Positions 26,092 to 35,423 of a stretch of DNA of 64,000 bases are shown here, piece by piece. Positions within the stretch are counted from its first letter, which is position 1. Each line of letters opens with the position of its first letter. Made by a program: the position numbers and the translations under genes. Source of the DNA: Gordonia zhenghanii (lineage in GTDB: Bacteria; Actinomycetota; Actinomycetes; Mycobacteriales; Mycobacteriaceae); the NCBI RefSeq assembly GCF_021738965.1, contig NZ_JAKKOQ010000013.1, forward strand, positions 124,001 to 188,000. Direction: 5' to 3'. The notes below the pieces were generated by a model. It worked only from the letters and a program-made list of their open reading frames with translations, was not told the origin of the DNA and searched no databases.

Positions 26092-27051
26092 ATGACCGGT
26101 TACCTGCTACGACGGATCCCGACGGCCTTGATCGTCCTCGTCGCCGCATCCCTACTCATCTTCGCAGTGCTTCGCCTCATCCCGGGCGGCCCGGAGTCGG
26201 CGCTCGCCGGCCCCGACGCCACTCCGGCCGATCTGGAGGTCATCCGCCACGACCTCGGGCTGGATCGAGGGTTCTTCGTCCAGTACTTCTCGTGGCTCGC
26301 CGGTGTGCTCACTCTCGACCTCGGCACGAGCTACCAGATCGGCGGCGACATCGGCGATCTGGTGTCGTCCGGCCTGACGAACACCCTCGTGCTGACCGTG
26401 ACCGCCGGAGTCTTCGCGATCGTGTTGGCGTTCGGTCTGTCGCTCGCCGCGACGATCCGACCGAACCGAGTGGTGAACGCGCTCCTCACCGGCGTCAACG
26501 CGGTGGCGATCGCCCTCCCGACGTTCGTCGTCGGCACCGTGCTGATCGCGGTGTTCGGCGTCGGCGCCGGAGTCCTTCCAGCAGGCGGGACTCCGCCAGA
26601 CGGACTGAGCGACGACCTGTGGATCACCGCCCAGTATCTGCTCCTTCCAGCGCTGACCCTGGGGCTCCCGGCCGGTGCGATGCTCTCGCGGTTCCTCACC
26701 GAAGCCCTGCAGTCCGAGCTCGCGCAGCCGTACGCGGTCACCGCACTGGCCACCGGAGCGTCGCGCCGTGACGTCGTCCTCAAGCACGCTCTGCGCAACG
26801 CGCTCCCGTCGACCATCACCGCCTTCGGCCTGATCGTGGGGGCATTACTCGGCGGAGCCGTTCTCGTCGAAGCGATCTTCGGCTGGCCGGGACTCGGAAT
26901 GTTGACCGAGGAAGGGATCTCCTCGCGTGACTACCCGCTCGTCCAGATCCTCATCCTCTTGTCAGTGGCGGTGTTCGTTCTGATCCAACTCGCCGCCGAC
27001 GTCGTCCACGCCTGGCTCGACCCCCGTATCCGATTGGCAGGTTCCCGATGA
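26092..27051 (+). CDS. ABC transporter permease, DppB type
   Basis: A 319-residue membrane protein with the N-terminal signature YLLRRIPTALIVLVAASLLIF, about six helices and the EAA-type loop ALATGASRRDVVLKHALRNALP. It begins 3 bases after the binding-protein stop and overlaps the next permease by 4 bases. Confidence 0.92.
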   Translation: MTGYLLRRIPTALIVLVAASLLIFAVLRLIPGGPESALAGPDATPADLEVIRHDLGLDRGFFVQYFSWLAGVLTLDLGTSYQIGGDIGDLVSSGLTNTLVLTVTAGVFAIVLAFGLSLAATIRPNRVVNALLTGVNAVAIALPTFVVGTVLIAVFGVGAGVLPAGGTPPDGLSDDLWITAQYLLLPALTLGLPAGAMLSRFLTEALQSELAQPYAVTALATGASRRDVVLKHALRNALPSTITAFGLIVGALLGGAVLVEAIFGWPGLGMLTEEGISSRDYPLVQILILLSVAVFVLIQLAADVVHAWLDPRIRLAGSR

Positions 27052-27962
27052 CCACCACAGACGTCTCCCCTGACGAGACCCGCGTAGCCGGACTCGATCC
27101 GGGGCTGGTCCCCGAGTCGCCGGCCGACCGCGACGAGTTCCGAGTCCGCGCACCCCTGTACCGCGGCCTGTTCCGCGGGACCGGACTCGTCGGCACAATC
27201 CTCGTGCTCGCAGTGGTCGCCGCCGGGCTGTTCGGTCCGCTGTTCGTCTCATACGGCGCCGAGCAGCAGATCGACGGCGCCTACCTGCTCTCCCCCAACG
27301 CCGACCACTGGTTCGGCACCGACGACGTCAACCGCGACGTCCTGAGCCGCGTGCTCGTCGGTATCCGGGTCGATCTTCTCGTGATTTCGATCGCGGTACC
27401 GGTCGGCGCCGCGATCGGTACCCTCGTCGGCCTCGTCGCGGTGTCCGTCCGCGGACTCGACGCGATCGCACAGCGGGTGTTCGACGTGATCCTGGCCTTC
27501 CCCGCCCTTATTCTCGGCATCGCGCTCACTGCGATCCTCGGGCCCGGAATTGTGACGGTCGGCATCATCATCGCGATCGCCGAGATCCCCGTCTTCGGAA
27601 GACTCGTCCGCACCTCGGTCCTTCGGATCCGGGAACAACCGTACGTCGAGGCCGCTCTGGTCAGCGGCGCAAGCACGCCGCGCATCCTGTTCAAGCACGT
27701 CCTACCCAACTCGGTGGAAGCGCTCGGCGTTCAGTTCGCGCTGTCGCTGTCGCTCGGCGTGTTCATCGAAGGCGCCCTCAGCTACCTGGGCATCGGTGTC
27801 GTCCCGCCGACCCCCTCGCTCGGTGGCGTCCTCGCCGCGGGCAACGGCTACTTGGAGACCAATCCGTGGTTTTCGATCGGACCGTTGATCGTCATCTCGG
27901 CCCTCGTCCTCGGCTTCTATCTGATCGCACAGTCGATCTCGAACGATCGGAGAAATCTGTGA
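27048..27962 (+). CDS. ABC transporter permease, DppC type
   Basis: A 304-residue membrane protein. A non-conserved 35-residue cytoplasmic N-terminus is followed by six helices, the HWFGTDDVNRDVLSRVLVG segment typical of DppC, and the EAA loop ALVSGASTPRILFKHVLPN. It overlaps both neighbours by 4 bases and would pair with the DppB-type permease. Confidence 0.92.
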   Translation: MTTTDVSPDETRVAGLDPGLVPESPADRDEFRVRAPLYRGLFRGTGLVGTILVLAVVAAGLFGPLFVSYGAEQQIDGAYLLSPNADHWFGTDDVNRDVLSRVLVGIRVDLLVISIAVPVGAAIGTLVGLVAVSVRGLDAIAQRVFDVILAFPALILGIALTAILGPGIVTVGIIIAIAEIPVFGRLVRTSVLRIREQPYVEAALVSGASTPRILFKHVLPNSVEALGVQFALSLSLGVFIEGALSYLGIGVVPPTPSLGGVLAAGNGYLETNPWFSIGPLIVISALVLGFYLIAQSISNDRRNL

Positions 27963-29596
27963 CACTCGCACTCGAGGTGTCCGACCTGCGCGTCGGCTTC
28001 GACTACCCGCGCCCCGCCGTCGCAAGTATCAGTCTGTCCGTCGACCGCGGCGAGATCGTCGCTCTCGTCGGCGAATCCGGCTCGGGTAAGACGATGACCG
28101 CGCGTGCCGCCATCGGCCTGCTCCCCTCGGGCGCCACCGCTGCCGGCTCGGTGAGAGTCGACGGAGTCGAAGTCCTCGGGCTCTCGGAACGCGACCTCGC
28201 CGATATCCGCGGCGACCGCGTCGCCATGGTGTTCCAGGAGCCGCAGACCGCGCTCAATCCGGTGCAGACCGTCGGTTGGCAGTTGCGGCAGGCGCTGACC
28301 CGGCATCGCCGTCTCTCACGGGCCGAGGCTCGACGCCGCGCCGTCGAGCTGTTGACGCTCGTCGAGATCCCCGATCCGGCGACCCGGGTCTCCTACTACC
28401 CGCACCAGCTGTCGGGCGGACAGAAGCAGCGGGTCGTGATCGCACTCGCCGTCGCGAATGATCCCGCGTTACTCCTGGCGGACGAGCCGACCACCGCCCT
28501 CGACGTCACCGTGCAACGGGAGATCCTCGAACTACTGGTCCGCCTGCGCGACAAGACCGGGGCCGGAATCCTACTCATCACCCACAATCTGGGGGTGGTC
28601 GCCGAGATCGCCGACCGCGTCGTGGTCGTACAGCTCGGCGAGGTCATCGAGACCGGTGACGTCCACCAGGTGTTCGCCGCGCCGGCACAGCCGTACACGC
28701 GGCAACTTCTGGCCGCAGTCCCTCGCCTGGACGCCCCCGGGATCGAGGCTGCGGACGCCCGAACCGCGGAGACCGGAGACCACGCGACCCCCGTGGTGCT
28801 CGTCGACTCGATCACAGTGACGCATCCTGGTCGGTTCGGTGCGGGCTCGCACACTGCTCTGTCGGAGGTGACACTCCAGGTAGCTCCGGGCGAAGTCCTG
28901 GGCGTCGTCGGCGAGTCCGGGTCGGGGAAGACCACCCTCGGGCGTGCCATCGGCGGCATCCTCCCGACCGCGGGCGGACGAATCCTCGTGGACGGGCACG
29001 ATATCGCCGCGTTGTCCGGCAAGGAACTCTCGGCAGTACGACGACGGATCGCGTTCGTGCCCCAGGATCCGTCCGCGTCACTGAACCCGAGGTTCACCGT
29101 CGCCGAATCGATCCGCGAACCGTTGGAGATCCAAGGACTGGGCAGCCGGGAGTGGCGGGCCCGACGCGTCACCGAACTGCTGTCGGCCGTCCACTTGCCG
29201 ACGGCGTTCGCGTCACGGCTTCCGCACGAGCTCTCCGGCGGTCAACGGCAGCGCGTCGCGCTGGCCCGCGCACTGTCGGCGAACCCAGAACTCCTGATCG
29301 CCGACGAGCCGACGAGCGCGCTCGACGTGTCCGTGCAGGCCCGTGTACTGGAACTGTTCGCCGACTTGCAGTCAGAATTGGGCTTCGCCGCCCTGTTCAT
29401 CAGCCACGATCTCGCCGTGATCCGCCAGGTGTCCGACCGTGTAGCCGTACTCCGTGCGGGACGTGTCGTCGAGACCGGAGCCGCCGACGCCCTGTTCGCC
29501 GCACCGCACACCGACTACACGCGTGCCCTCGTCGACGCCGTCCCCGTGCCCGACCCCGACCGTCACCGCACGGGCAGACTTGTCGTCGCGGTGTGA
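27959..29596 (+). CDS. ABC transporter ATPase, fused DppD-DppF type
   Basis: A 545-residue protein with two complete ATPase domains. Each has Walker A GESGSGKT (about residues 39-46 and 318-325), the signatures LSGGQKQR and LSGGQRQR, and Walker B ending DEPT. The GTG at 27959 overlaps the DppC stop (GTGA). A fused D-F ATPase is common in actinobacteria. It powers the importer. Its long overlap with an upstream frame start at 27866 is rejected in favour of the coupled GTG. Confidence 0.92.
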   Translation: MTLALEVSDLRVGFDYPRPAVASISLSVDRGEIVALVGESGSGKTMTARAAIGLLPSGATAAGSVRVDGVEVLGLSERDLADIRGDRVAMVFQEPQTALNPVQTVGWQLRQALTRHRRLSRAEARRRAVELLTLVEIPDPATRVSYYPHQLSGGQKQRVVIALAVANDPALLLADEPTTALDVTVQREILELLVRLRDKTGAGILLITHNLGVVAEIADRVVVVQLGEVIETGDVHQVFAAPAQPYTRQLLAAVPRLDAPGIEAADARTAETGDHATPVVLVDSITVTHPGRFGAGSHTALSEVTLQVAPGEVLGVVGESGSGKTTLGRAIGGILPTAGGRILVDGHDIAALSGKELSAVRRRIAFVPQDPSASLNPRFTVAESIREPLEIQGLGSREWRARRVTELLSAVHLPTAFASRLPHELSGGQRQRVALARALSANPELLIADEPTSALDVSVQARVLELFADLQSELGFAALFISHDLAVIRQVSDRVAVLRAGRVVETGAADALFAAPHTDYTRALVDAVPVPDPDRHRTGRLVVAV

Positions 29597-29613
29597 TCCG
29601 ATGACGGTCCGAC

Positions 29614-30069
29614 TCAGGCGCCGAGCGCCGTCAACGCGCGATCGGCGTGAACATCCATGCTGACTTCGGACGCGATCACGTCGGCGATCACACCGTCGGC
29701 ACCGATCGCGAACGTGGTGCGCTTAGTCGGCATGAACGACGACAGGAGTCCGCTTCGTCGTACGCCGTAGGCCTCGGCAGTGGACCCGTCGACATCAGCG
29801 AGGAGCGGATAGTCGAGCGCATGCTTCTCCGTCCAGTCCGACTGCTTGGACACCTCGTCGCGGCTGATTCCGACACGCTGCACGCCTGCGTCGGTGAACT
29901 CGCGGGCGAGATCGCGGAAGTGGCAGGCTTCCTTGGTGCATCCCGGGGTGAATGCCGCCGGATAGAAGAACAGTGCGACGGGGCCGTCGGCGAGGAGTTC
30001 GGAGAGTCTGCGCGTCTGCCCGGTCTGGTCGGGCAGTGCGAGGTCGGGTGCGCGGTCGCCAGGTCTCAT
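29614..30069 (-). CDS. Peroxiredoxin, PrxQ/Bcp type
   Basis: A 151-residue thioredoxin-fold protein from the ATG at 30069. The peroxidatic Cys44 is in FTPGCTKEAC, and the resolving Cys49 lies five residues on, the arrangement of PrxQ/Bcp enzymes that reduce hydroperoxides with thioredoxin. The GISRDEVSKQSDW strand and a PTKRTTFAI segment complete the family pattern. It converges on the importer operon and shares the strand of the next two-component system. Confidence 0.9.
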   Translation of the reverse strand: MRPGDRAPDLALPDQTGQTRRLSELLADGPVALFFYPAAFTPGCTKEACHFRDLAREFTDAGVQRVGISRDEVSKQSDWTEKHALDYPLLADVDGSTAEAYGVRRSGLLSSFMPTKRTTFAIGADGVIADVIASEVSMDVHADRALTALGA

Positions 30070-30082
30070 GCGTCCACAGTAG

Positions 30083-30769
30083 TCAGACGAGGCCCGCATC
30101 GTGCACTGCGATCGCGACCTGGACCCGGTTGGACGCACCGAGCTTCACGAAGATGTGCGAGATGTGGGCCTTCACGGTCGCGACGCTCATGTAGAGCTCG
30201 GCGGCGATCTCGGCGTTCGACGCGCCTCGCGCCACACAGGTCGCGACGTCGCGCTCGCGATCGGTGAGCTCGGCGATCGCGCGTTCGGCAGACTTCGACC
30301 GGTCGTCGCCGCTCGAGTCGACGACCTGTTTGATCAGCGCGGCCGTCACCGACGGACTCAGAGCAGGCTGTCCGCTCAACACGTTCTTGATCGCGGCCAC
30401 GATATCGGCGGGCGGAGTGTCTTTCAGCAGGAAGCCGTCGGCTCCGACGGCCAGGGCACGCACGACGTAGTCGTCGGCGTCGAACGTCGTCAGCACGATC
30501 ACAGACGGCGAACTCTCCTGACCTTTGAACGCGGCGGTCGCCGCGATTCCGTCCATCACCGGCATACGCAAGTCCATCAGGACGAGGTCAACGGGGTCGG
30601 CCGCATACTGCCCGAGCGCGTCGGCGCCGTGCACTGCCTCGGCGACGACGTTCAGGTCGCGATCGCCGCCGAGCAGCAGGCGCAGACCGGAACGGACGAG
30701 CGGATCATCGTCGACCAGCATTATCCGCCTCGGTGCGCTCGAAGCGCCCGGACCGTCCACGGTGTTCAC
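30083..30769 (-). CDS. NarL/LuxR-type response regulator
   Basis: A 228-residue regulator. Receiver marks are LVDDDPLVR, the phospho-Asp in LVLMDLRMP and Lys in FLLKDTP. The LuxR helix-turn-helix is LTDRERDVATCVARGASNAEIAAELY with TVKAHISHIF. The GTG at 30769 is chosen because it forms a GTGA overlap with the kinase stop; the frame stays open to a GTG at 30787. Probably controls the divergent ABC exporter at 32063-33759. Confidence 0.88.
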   Translation of the reverse strand: MNTVDGPGASSAPRRIMLVDDDPLVRSGLRLLLGGDRDLNVVAEAVHGADALGQYAADPVDLVLMDLRMPVMDGIAATAAFKGQESSPSVIVLTTFDADDYVVRALAVGADGFLLKDTPPADIVAAIKNVLSGQPALSPSVTAALIKQVVDSSGDDRSKSAERAIAELTDRERDVATCVARGASNAEIAAELYMSVATVKAHISHIFVKLGASNRVQVAIAVHDAGLV

Positions 30770-31929
30770 GACTGCCACGGTAACCACACGGTGAGAACGA
30801 AGGTGTCTCCGCCCGTGGTCCGGTGCTCTTGGCGGCCACCCGCGAGTTCGACGCGCTCAGCGAGTCCGACGAGCCCGAAGCCGGACTCCGGCGGCGACTG
30901 TTCGGCGGCGAGCGACAGCGGGTTCTCCACCCGGATGTCGATACCTCGGCCGGGCGAACCGACCACCGACAGTCGCACGCGACTGGCTGGCGCGTGTTTG
31001 CGGGCGTTGGTCAACGCCTCTTGAACGCAGCGGTACACGGTCCTACCCAGCACCGTCGGCAACGTGTCGACGTCGACGTCGACGTGCACGTCGATACGCA
31101 TCCCCGTTCGACGGTTCTCCTCGATCAACTCATCGAGATCGGCGACGGTGGCCTGCGGCAGTTCGGGATCGGCGTCGCCCGGCCCGTCGCGCAGCACACC
31201 GAGCACTTCGCGCAGTTCGGTCAACGCCTGACGCGACGAATTCTGGATGGTCTGCGCCGTCTCCTTGACCTCACCGGGCGACAGATCATCCCGGAACGCG
31301 AGGGCTCCCGCATGCATGCTGACCGCCGAGATCCGATGCGCGAGAACGTCATGCATCTCTCGGGCGATACGTGCACGCTCCGCACTCTGCGCTTCGCGGA
31401 CGCGGGCCGCCTGCTCGGCCTCGGTCAGCAGGGCGCGAGCCCGCCAACTGGCCAGCAGTTCGCGCCGCGATCCGAGGTACATGCCCCACGCGATGATGAA
31501 CCCCGCGATCACGACGAACAACGCCCAGTCGAGGGTCGTCAGCGGAGCCTCGTCCGGCGCTTGCGTCACGTACTCACTGGCCAGCATGGTGACGATCGTC
31601 AACAGCGCCTGCGGGACGATCTCCTTCCACCGACGGCGCGTCGACAACGACACGAGCGCGAGGACTGCCGGACCGCTCGCGGTCGTCGAGACGACAGTCA
31701 TCAGAGCCGTGGCAGTGGCGACGAGTACCGGATGCGTCCGCCGGTAACGCATCGCGACAACCAACGCGACGAGACCGAGAAACAGGTCGAGGCAGAACCA
31801 CCACCGGTGATCAGTCCACTGATAACCGATCCGCGGAGCCCAGCCGACGCCCGAGATCACGAGGACGCCGATCACCCGCCACGTATGCCCCCACCAGTTC
31901 AAGGTCGGTTGATAGTCCACAGGGCGCAC
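30766..31929 (-). CDS. Two-component sensor histidine kinase (HisKA_3 type)
   Basis: A 387-residue kinase with about five hydrophobic helices in residues 15-160 and no sizeable external loop. The phospho-His is in RIAREMHDVLAHRISAV. The ATPase domain has VQEALTNARKHAP and GFGLVGLAERVELAGG. The arrangement next to, and divergent from, an ABC-2 exporter resembles antibiotic- or envelope-stress-sensing systems. Confidence 0.92.
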   Translation of the reverse strand: MRPVDYQPTLNWWGHTWRVIGVLVISGVGWAPRIGYQWTDHRWWFCLDLFLGLVALVVAMRYRRTHPVLVATATALMTVVSTTASGPAVLALVSLSTRRRWKEIVPQALLTIVTMLASEYVTQAPDEAPLTTLDWALFVVIAGFIIAWGMYLGSRRELLASWRARALLTEAEQAARVREAQSAERARIAREMHDVLAHRISAVSMHAGALAFRDDLSPGEVKETAQTIQNSSRQALTELREVLGVLRDGPGDADPELPQATVADLDELIEENRRTGMRIDVHVDVDVDTLPTVLGRTVYRCVQEALTNARKHAPASRVRLSVVGSPGRGIDIRVENPLSLAAEQSPPESGFGLVGLAERVELAGGRQEHRTTGGDTFVLTVWLPWQS

Positions 31930-32062
31930 GCACTACACGCTAGTCGTGACGGCCGTCCGCCGACTTCAGCCGGAGGTCGCCGTACGTCTCATACTTTCGG
32001 ATGATGCGAGATTGTCCTCGCGTCGGATGACACGGTCCTCCACGGCGAACAGAATGGAATCC

Positions 32063-32968
32063 ATGATCGAAGTCAAGAACCTCACGAAGCGTTACGGCGA
32101 GTTCGTCGCCGTCGACGACGTCTCGTTCACCTGCAAGCCGGGGCGTGTGACCGGGTTCCTGGGTCCGAACGGCGCCGGAAAGTCCACCACCATGCGGATC
32201 ATCGCCGGGCTGACCCCCGCGGGAGCAGGTTCGGCGACCGTCAACGGCGTCGCCTACCGCGACATCCCGAATCCGGCGACCCACGTCGGCGTCCTGCTCG
32301 ACGCGTCGGCCCAGCACGCCGGCCGGACCGGAGCCGAGATCCTCCGGTTGTCGGCCATCACGTTGGGGGTGCCGAGCTCGCGTGTCGACGACGCGCTGAA
32401 GATGGTCAGTCTGACCCCCGAGGAAGCCGGACGGCGGGTGCGGAACTATTCGCTCGGCATGCGTCAACGCCTCGGCATCGCCAACGCCCTGCTCGGCGAC
32501 CCCAGTGTGCTGATGCTCGACGAGCCCGCGAACGGACTCGACCCGGCGGGCATCCACTGGATGCGCACGCTTCTGCGCGGGTACGCCGACCGCGGCGGCG
32601 CGGTACTCCTCTCGTCGCACCTGCTGCATGAGATCGAGATCATCGCCGACGACCTCGTGGTGATCGGCAACGGCCGGATCGTGGCCGAAGGCACCAAGGA
32701 AGAACTGCTCGCGGGCACGGGCGCCATGGTCCGCGGCTCGGACGACGCGCATCTCGGGCAGGCCCTGCACGCGGCCGGAGTCGTCGCCCACCCGGTGGAC
32801 CGCGGCGGTTTCCGCGTCGAGGCGACTCCCGACGTCGTCGGTCGTATCGCCCTCGACGCCCGTGTCCACCTCGTGGAACTGCGCGGCGGCGACGGCGCCC
32901 GATTGGAGGAGATGTTCCTCCAGCTCACCCAGCAGAACCAGCGTGAACAGCCACAGGGAGTCCAGTGA
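32063..32968 (+). CDS. ABC-2 exporter ATP-binding protein
   Basis: A 301-residue ATPase of the drug/antibiotic-export (BcrA/DrrA-like) class. Walker A is GPNGAGKST, the signature is YSLGMRQRL, and Walker B ends LMLDEPANGLDPAG. The start ATG at 32063 gives the conventional MIEVKNLTKRYG opening; an ATG at 32054 adds three residues. Coupled to the permease at 32968. Substrate unknown. Confidence 0.92.
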   Translation: MIEVKNLTKRYGEFVAVDDVSFTCKPGRVTGFLGPNGAGKSTTMRIIAGLTPAGAGSATVNGVAYRDIPNPATHVGVLLDASAQHAGRTGAEILRLSAITLGVPSSRVDDALKMVSLTPEEAGRRVRNYSLGMRQRLGIANALLGDPSVLMLDEPANGLDPAGIHWMRTLLRGYADRGGAVLLSSHLLHEIEIIADDLVVIGNGRIVAEGTKEELLAGTGAMVRGSDDAHLGQALHAAGVVAHPVDRGGFRVEATPDVVGRIALDARVHLVELRGGDGARLEEMFLQLTQQNQREQPQGVQ

Positions 32969-33759
32969 TGACCGCGACCGCACAGCCCGTACCCGCCGTC
33001 TTCGACGGCCCCGACATCCCGATGAGCCGACTGATCAAGGTCGAGCTCCGCAAGCTCGTCGACACGCGCGCCAGCTTCTGGTTGGCCGTGTCGATTGCGG
33101 CGATCTCGGCCATCATCGGCCTCGTCGTCCTGATCGTCGGGCCCGGCGATCCTGGTCCTTCGGCCGCCGACGCGAACATCACGTTCCAGAACCTGTTCGG
33201 CCTGATGACCGCACCGATGGGCTTCTTGCTGCCCGTCATGGCGATCCTCCTCGTGACCAGTGAATGGAGCCAGCGCAACGCGCTCACCACGTTCACGATG
33301 GAGCCACGGCGTGAGCGGGTCATCATCGCGAAGCTCATCGTCTCGATCATCGCCTCGGTCGTCGCCGTCGTCATCGCGCTGGCACTCGGCGCGCTGTGCA
33401 ACCTCATCGGCGGACTGATCTACACCGATGCAGGCACCTGGTCGATCACCGGCAGCGGCCTGCTGTCCGGACTGCTCAACATCCTGGTCGGCGTCCTCGT
33501 CGGCTTCGCCTTCGCGGCGCTACTCCTGAACACGCCCGCGGCGATCGTCGCCTACTTCGTGATCCCGACCGTGTTAGAGATCGTCGGAGCGGTGGTCCCG
33601 TGGATCAACGACCACCTCATCGAGTGGATCCGCATTCCGATGCTCAGCGACTCGCCGAACGGATCGGACTGGGCGCACTTCCTCGTCGGCTGCCTCATCT
33701 GGTTCGCCGTCCCGATGTTCTTCGGTGTCAACCGAATCATGCGTTCAGAAGTCAAGTGA
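32968..33759 (+). CDS. ABC-2 type exporter permease
   Basis: A 263-residue membrane protein with six hydrophobic segments. A cytoplasmic LIKVELRKLVDTRASFW precedes helix 1, and the TSEWSQRNALTTFTMEPRRERVI stretch is characteristic of ABC-2 permeases that partner BcrA-like ATPases. The ATG at 32968 overlaps the ATPase stop by one base, with GGGAG 7 bases before it; the GTG at 32965 is equivalent. Two hairpins follow the stop. Confidence 0.9.
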   Translation: MTATAQPVPAVFDGPDIPMSRLIKVELRKLVDTRASFWLAVSIAAISAIIGLVVLIVGPGDPGPSAADANITFQNLFGLMTAPMGFLLPVMAILLVTSEWSQRNALTTFTMEPRRERVIIAKLIVSIIASVVAVVIALALGALCNLIGGLIYTDAGTWSITGSGLLSGLLNILVGVLVGFAFAALLLNTPAAIVAYFVIPTVLEIVGAVVPWINDHLIEWIRIPMLSDSPNGSDWAHFLVGCLIWFAVPMFFGVNRIMRSEVK

Positions 33760-33766
33760 TCTAAGG

Positions 33767-33796
33767 GGTCGGGTGATCTGGAGGGGCCACCCGACC
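33767..33796 (+). terminator. Hairpin terminator 1 after ABC exporter
   Basis: Perfect 9-bp arms GGTCGGGTG and CACCCGACC with a 12-base loop, 8 bases after the permease stop. Confidence 0.65.
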
Positions 33797-33815
33797 TGGC
33801 AGAACTGAACGCGTC

Positions 33816-33862
33816 AACGCGGTCGGTGTGTCCGAAGTTCTCCCGGACGCACCGACCGCGTT
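33816..33862 (+). terminator. Hairpin terminator 2, between convergent genes
   Basis: Arms of 13 bp (starting AACGCGGTCGGTG) plus 5 further pairs after one mismatch, with a 9-base loop. It ends 1 base before the convergent Baeyer-Villiger monooxygenase stop, so it probably serves both directions. Confidence 0.8.
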
Positions 33863-33863
33863 C

Positions 33864-35348
33864 TCATGCGTGCGTCGATGGCGTCGCTGTGTACACGCCC
33901 GGATCGAATGCGCGTGTGGCGGAACGGTATTTGAACGTGAATCCGGGCCAGTTCTGAGTGTTCTTCCCGGACTCGGTCGTGTACCAGCCATCGCAGCCCG
34001 TCGCCCAGACCGTCGAGCCGAGCTGCTTCTGAATGTCCTCGTTGTACGCGTCGTCGACGTCCTTGCGAATCGTCAGCCACGCTGCGTCGCGCCTGGCCAG
34101 GTCGGTCACTGCGTCGACGACGTACGAGAACTGCGACTCGAGCATGTAGACGATCGAGTTGTGCGAGAGATTCGTGTTGGGGCCGTACAACATGAAGAAG
34201 TTGGGGAACTCGGGCACGCTCATCCCGAGGTACGCCTGCGCGCCGTCGCGCCACACCTCGTTCAAGTCCACACCGCCGAGCCCGGTCACCGTCATCGGCG
34301 CCAAGAACTCCGTTGCGGCGAAACCGGTTCCGAGGACGACGGCGTCCACGTCGTGGAGCGTGCCGTCGACGGTCACGATGCCTTCGGGCACGATGCGTTC
34401 GATCCCGTCGGTGACGACGTCGACATGGTCACGGACCAGTGCCACGTAGTAGTCGTTCGACATGAGGACCCGTTTGCAGCCCATCGGCTCCGTCGGTGTC
34501 ACCTTGCGGCGGAGTTCCGGATCGGCGATCTGCTTCTTGAGGCTCCGCAGATAGCGCTTCTCGAAGGCCTTGATCAGGATCTTGCCGACCATGGAGCCAT
34601 TGAATGCGAATCCTCGCGGCTCCAACCACGCGTACGTCGCCGCTCGCGACGCTTTGAGGAGTGTCGGGAACCGCCGGAACGCCGCGATCACGCTGCTCCG
34701 GTACGGGTAGTCGGGCTTGGCGATGACGTGCGGGGCATGCCGCTGGAACAGTTCGACGTCGGCGGCGCGATCGGCGATGTGGGGCACGAATTGGATCGCC
34801 GACGCGCCGGTCCCGATCACGGCGACCTTCTTGCCCTCGAACTCGTAGTCGTGATCCCACGTCGCCGAATGGAACATGGCTCCCGCGAAGGTGTCGAGTC
34901 CGTCGATCCGGGGGTAGGCGGGACGACTCAACTGGCCGGTGGCCGCGATCAGGACCGCCGCACGATGCGACTGCCCGTCCGGCAGCGCGAGCACCCACTC
35001 GCCTGCCGACTCGTCGAACGTCGCACCGAGCACCTGCGTCCCGAACCGGATGTGCTCGCGGAGGCGGAAGCGATCGGCACAGTCCCTGAGGTAGCCGAGG
35101 ATCTCCGCCTGGCCTGCGAAGCGGCGCGTCCAATCGGGTTTGAGCGCGAACGAGAACGAGTACAGGTGCGACGGGACGTCGCACTCGGCGCCCGGGTACT
35201 CGTTGTCACGCCACACTCCGCCGACATCGTCCGCCTTCTCGAAGATGACGAAATCGTGGTGGCCTGCGGCCTTGAGTTGTGCGGCCATCCCGATGCCGCC
35301 GAATCCGGTGCCGATGATGGCGATCGACGGGCCAGTGCGTGCAGTCAT
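33864..35348 (-). CDS. Flavin-containing Baeyer-Villiger-type monooxygenase
   Basis: A 494-residue class B flavoprotein. The FAD Rossmann motif is GTGFGGIGMAAQL near the N-terminus, the Baeyer-Villiger fingerprint F-x-G-x3-H-x3-W-D spans residues 154-165, and the NADPH site is VIGTGASAIQ. These enzymes insert oxygen next to a ketone to give an ester or lactone. The ATG at 35348 is the only sensible start. It lies downstream of an AraC regulator on the same strand. The natural ketone is unknown. Confidence 0.9.
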   Translation of the reverse strand: MTARTGPSIAIIGTGFGGIGMAAQLKAAGHHDFVIFEKADDVGGVWRDNEYPGAECDVPSHLYSFSFALKPDWTRRFAGQAEILGYLRDCADRFRLREHIRFGTQVLGATFDESAGEWVLALPDGQSHRAAVLIAATGQLSRPAYPRIDGLDTFAGAMFHSATWDHDYEFEGKKVAVIGTGASAIQFVPHIADRAADVELFQRHAPHVIAKPDYPYRSSVIAAFRRFPTLLKASRAATYAWLEPRGFAFNGSMVGKILIKAFEKRYLRSLKKQIADPELRRKVTPTEPMGCKRVLMSNDYYVALVRDHVDVVTDGIERIVPEGIVTVDGTLHDVDAVVLGTGFAATEFLAPMTVTGLGGVDLNEVWRDGAQAYLGMSVPEFPNFFMLYGPNTNLSHNSIVYMLESQFSYVVDAVTDLARRDAAWLTIRKDVDDAYNEDIQKQLGSTVWATGCDGWYTTESGKNTQNWPGFTFKYRSATRAFDPGVYTATPSTHA

Positions 35349-35423
35349 GCTCTGAAGGCTATCGCCGGGCACGCTTCAGCGGCAGGTGTGCGACGGCGCA
35401 AGAGTTACTCGTTTCGGCAAGGC

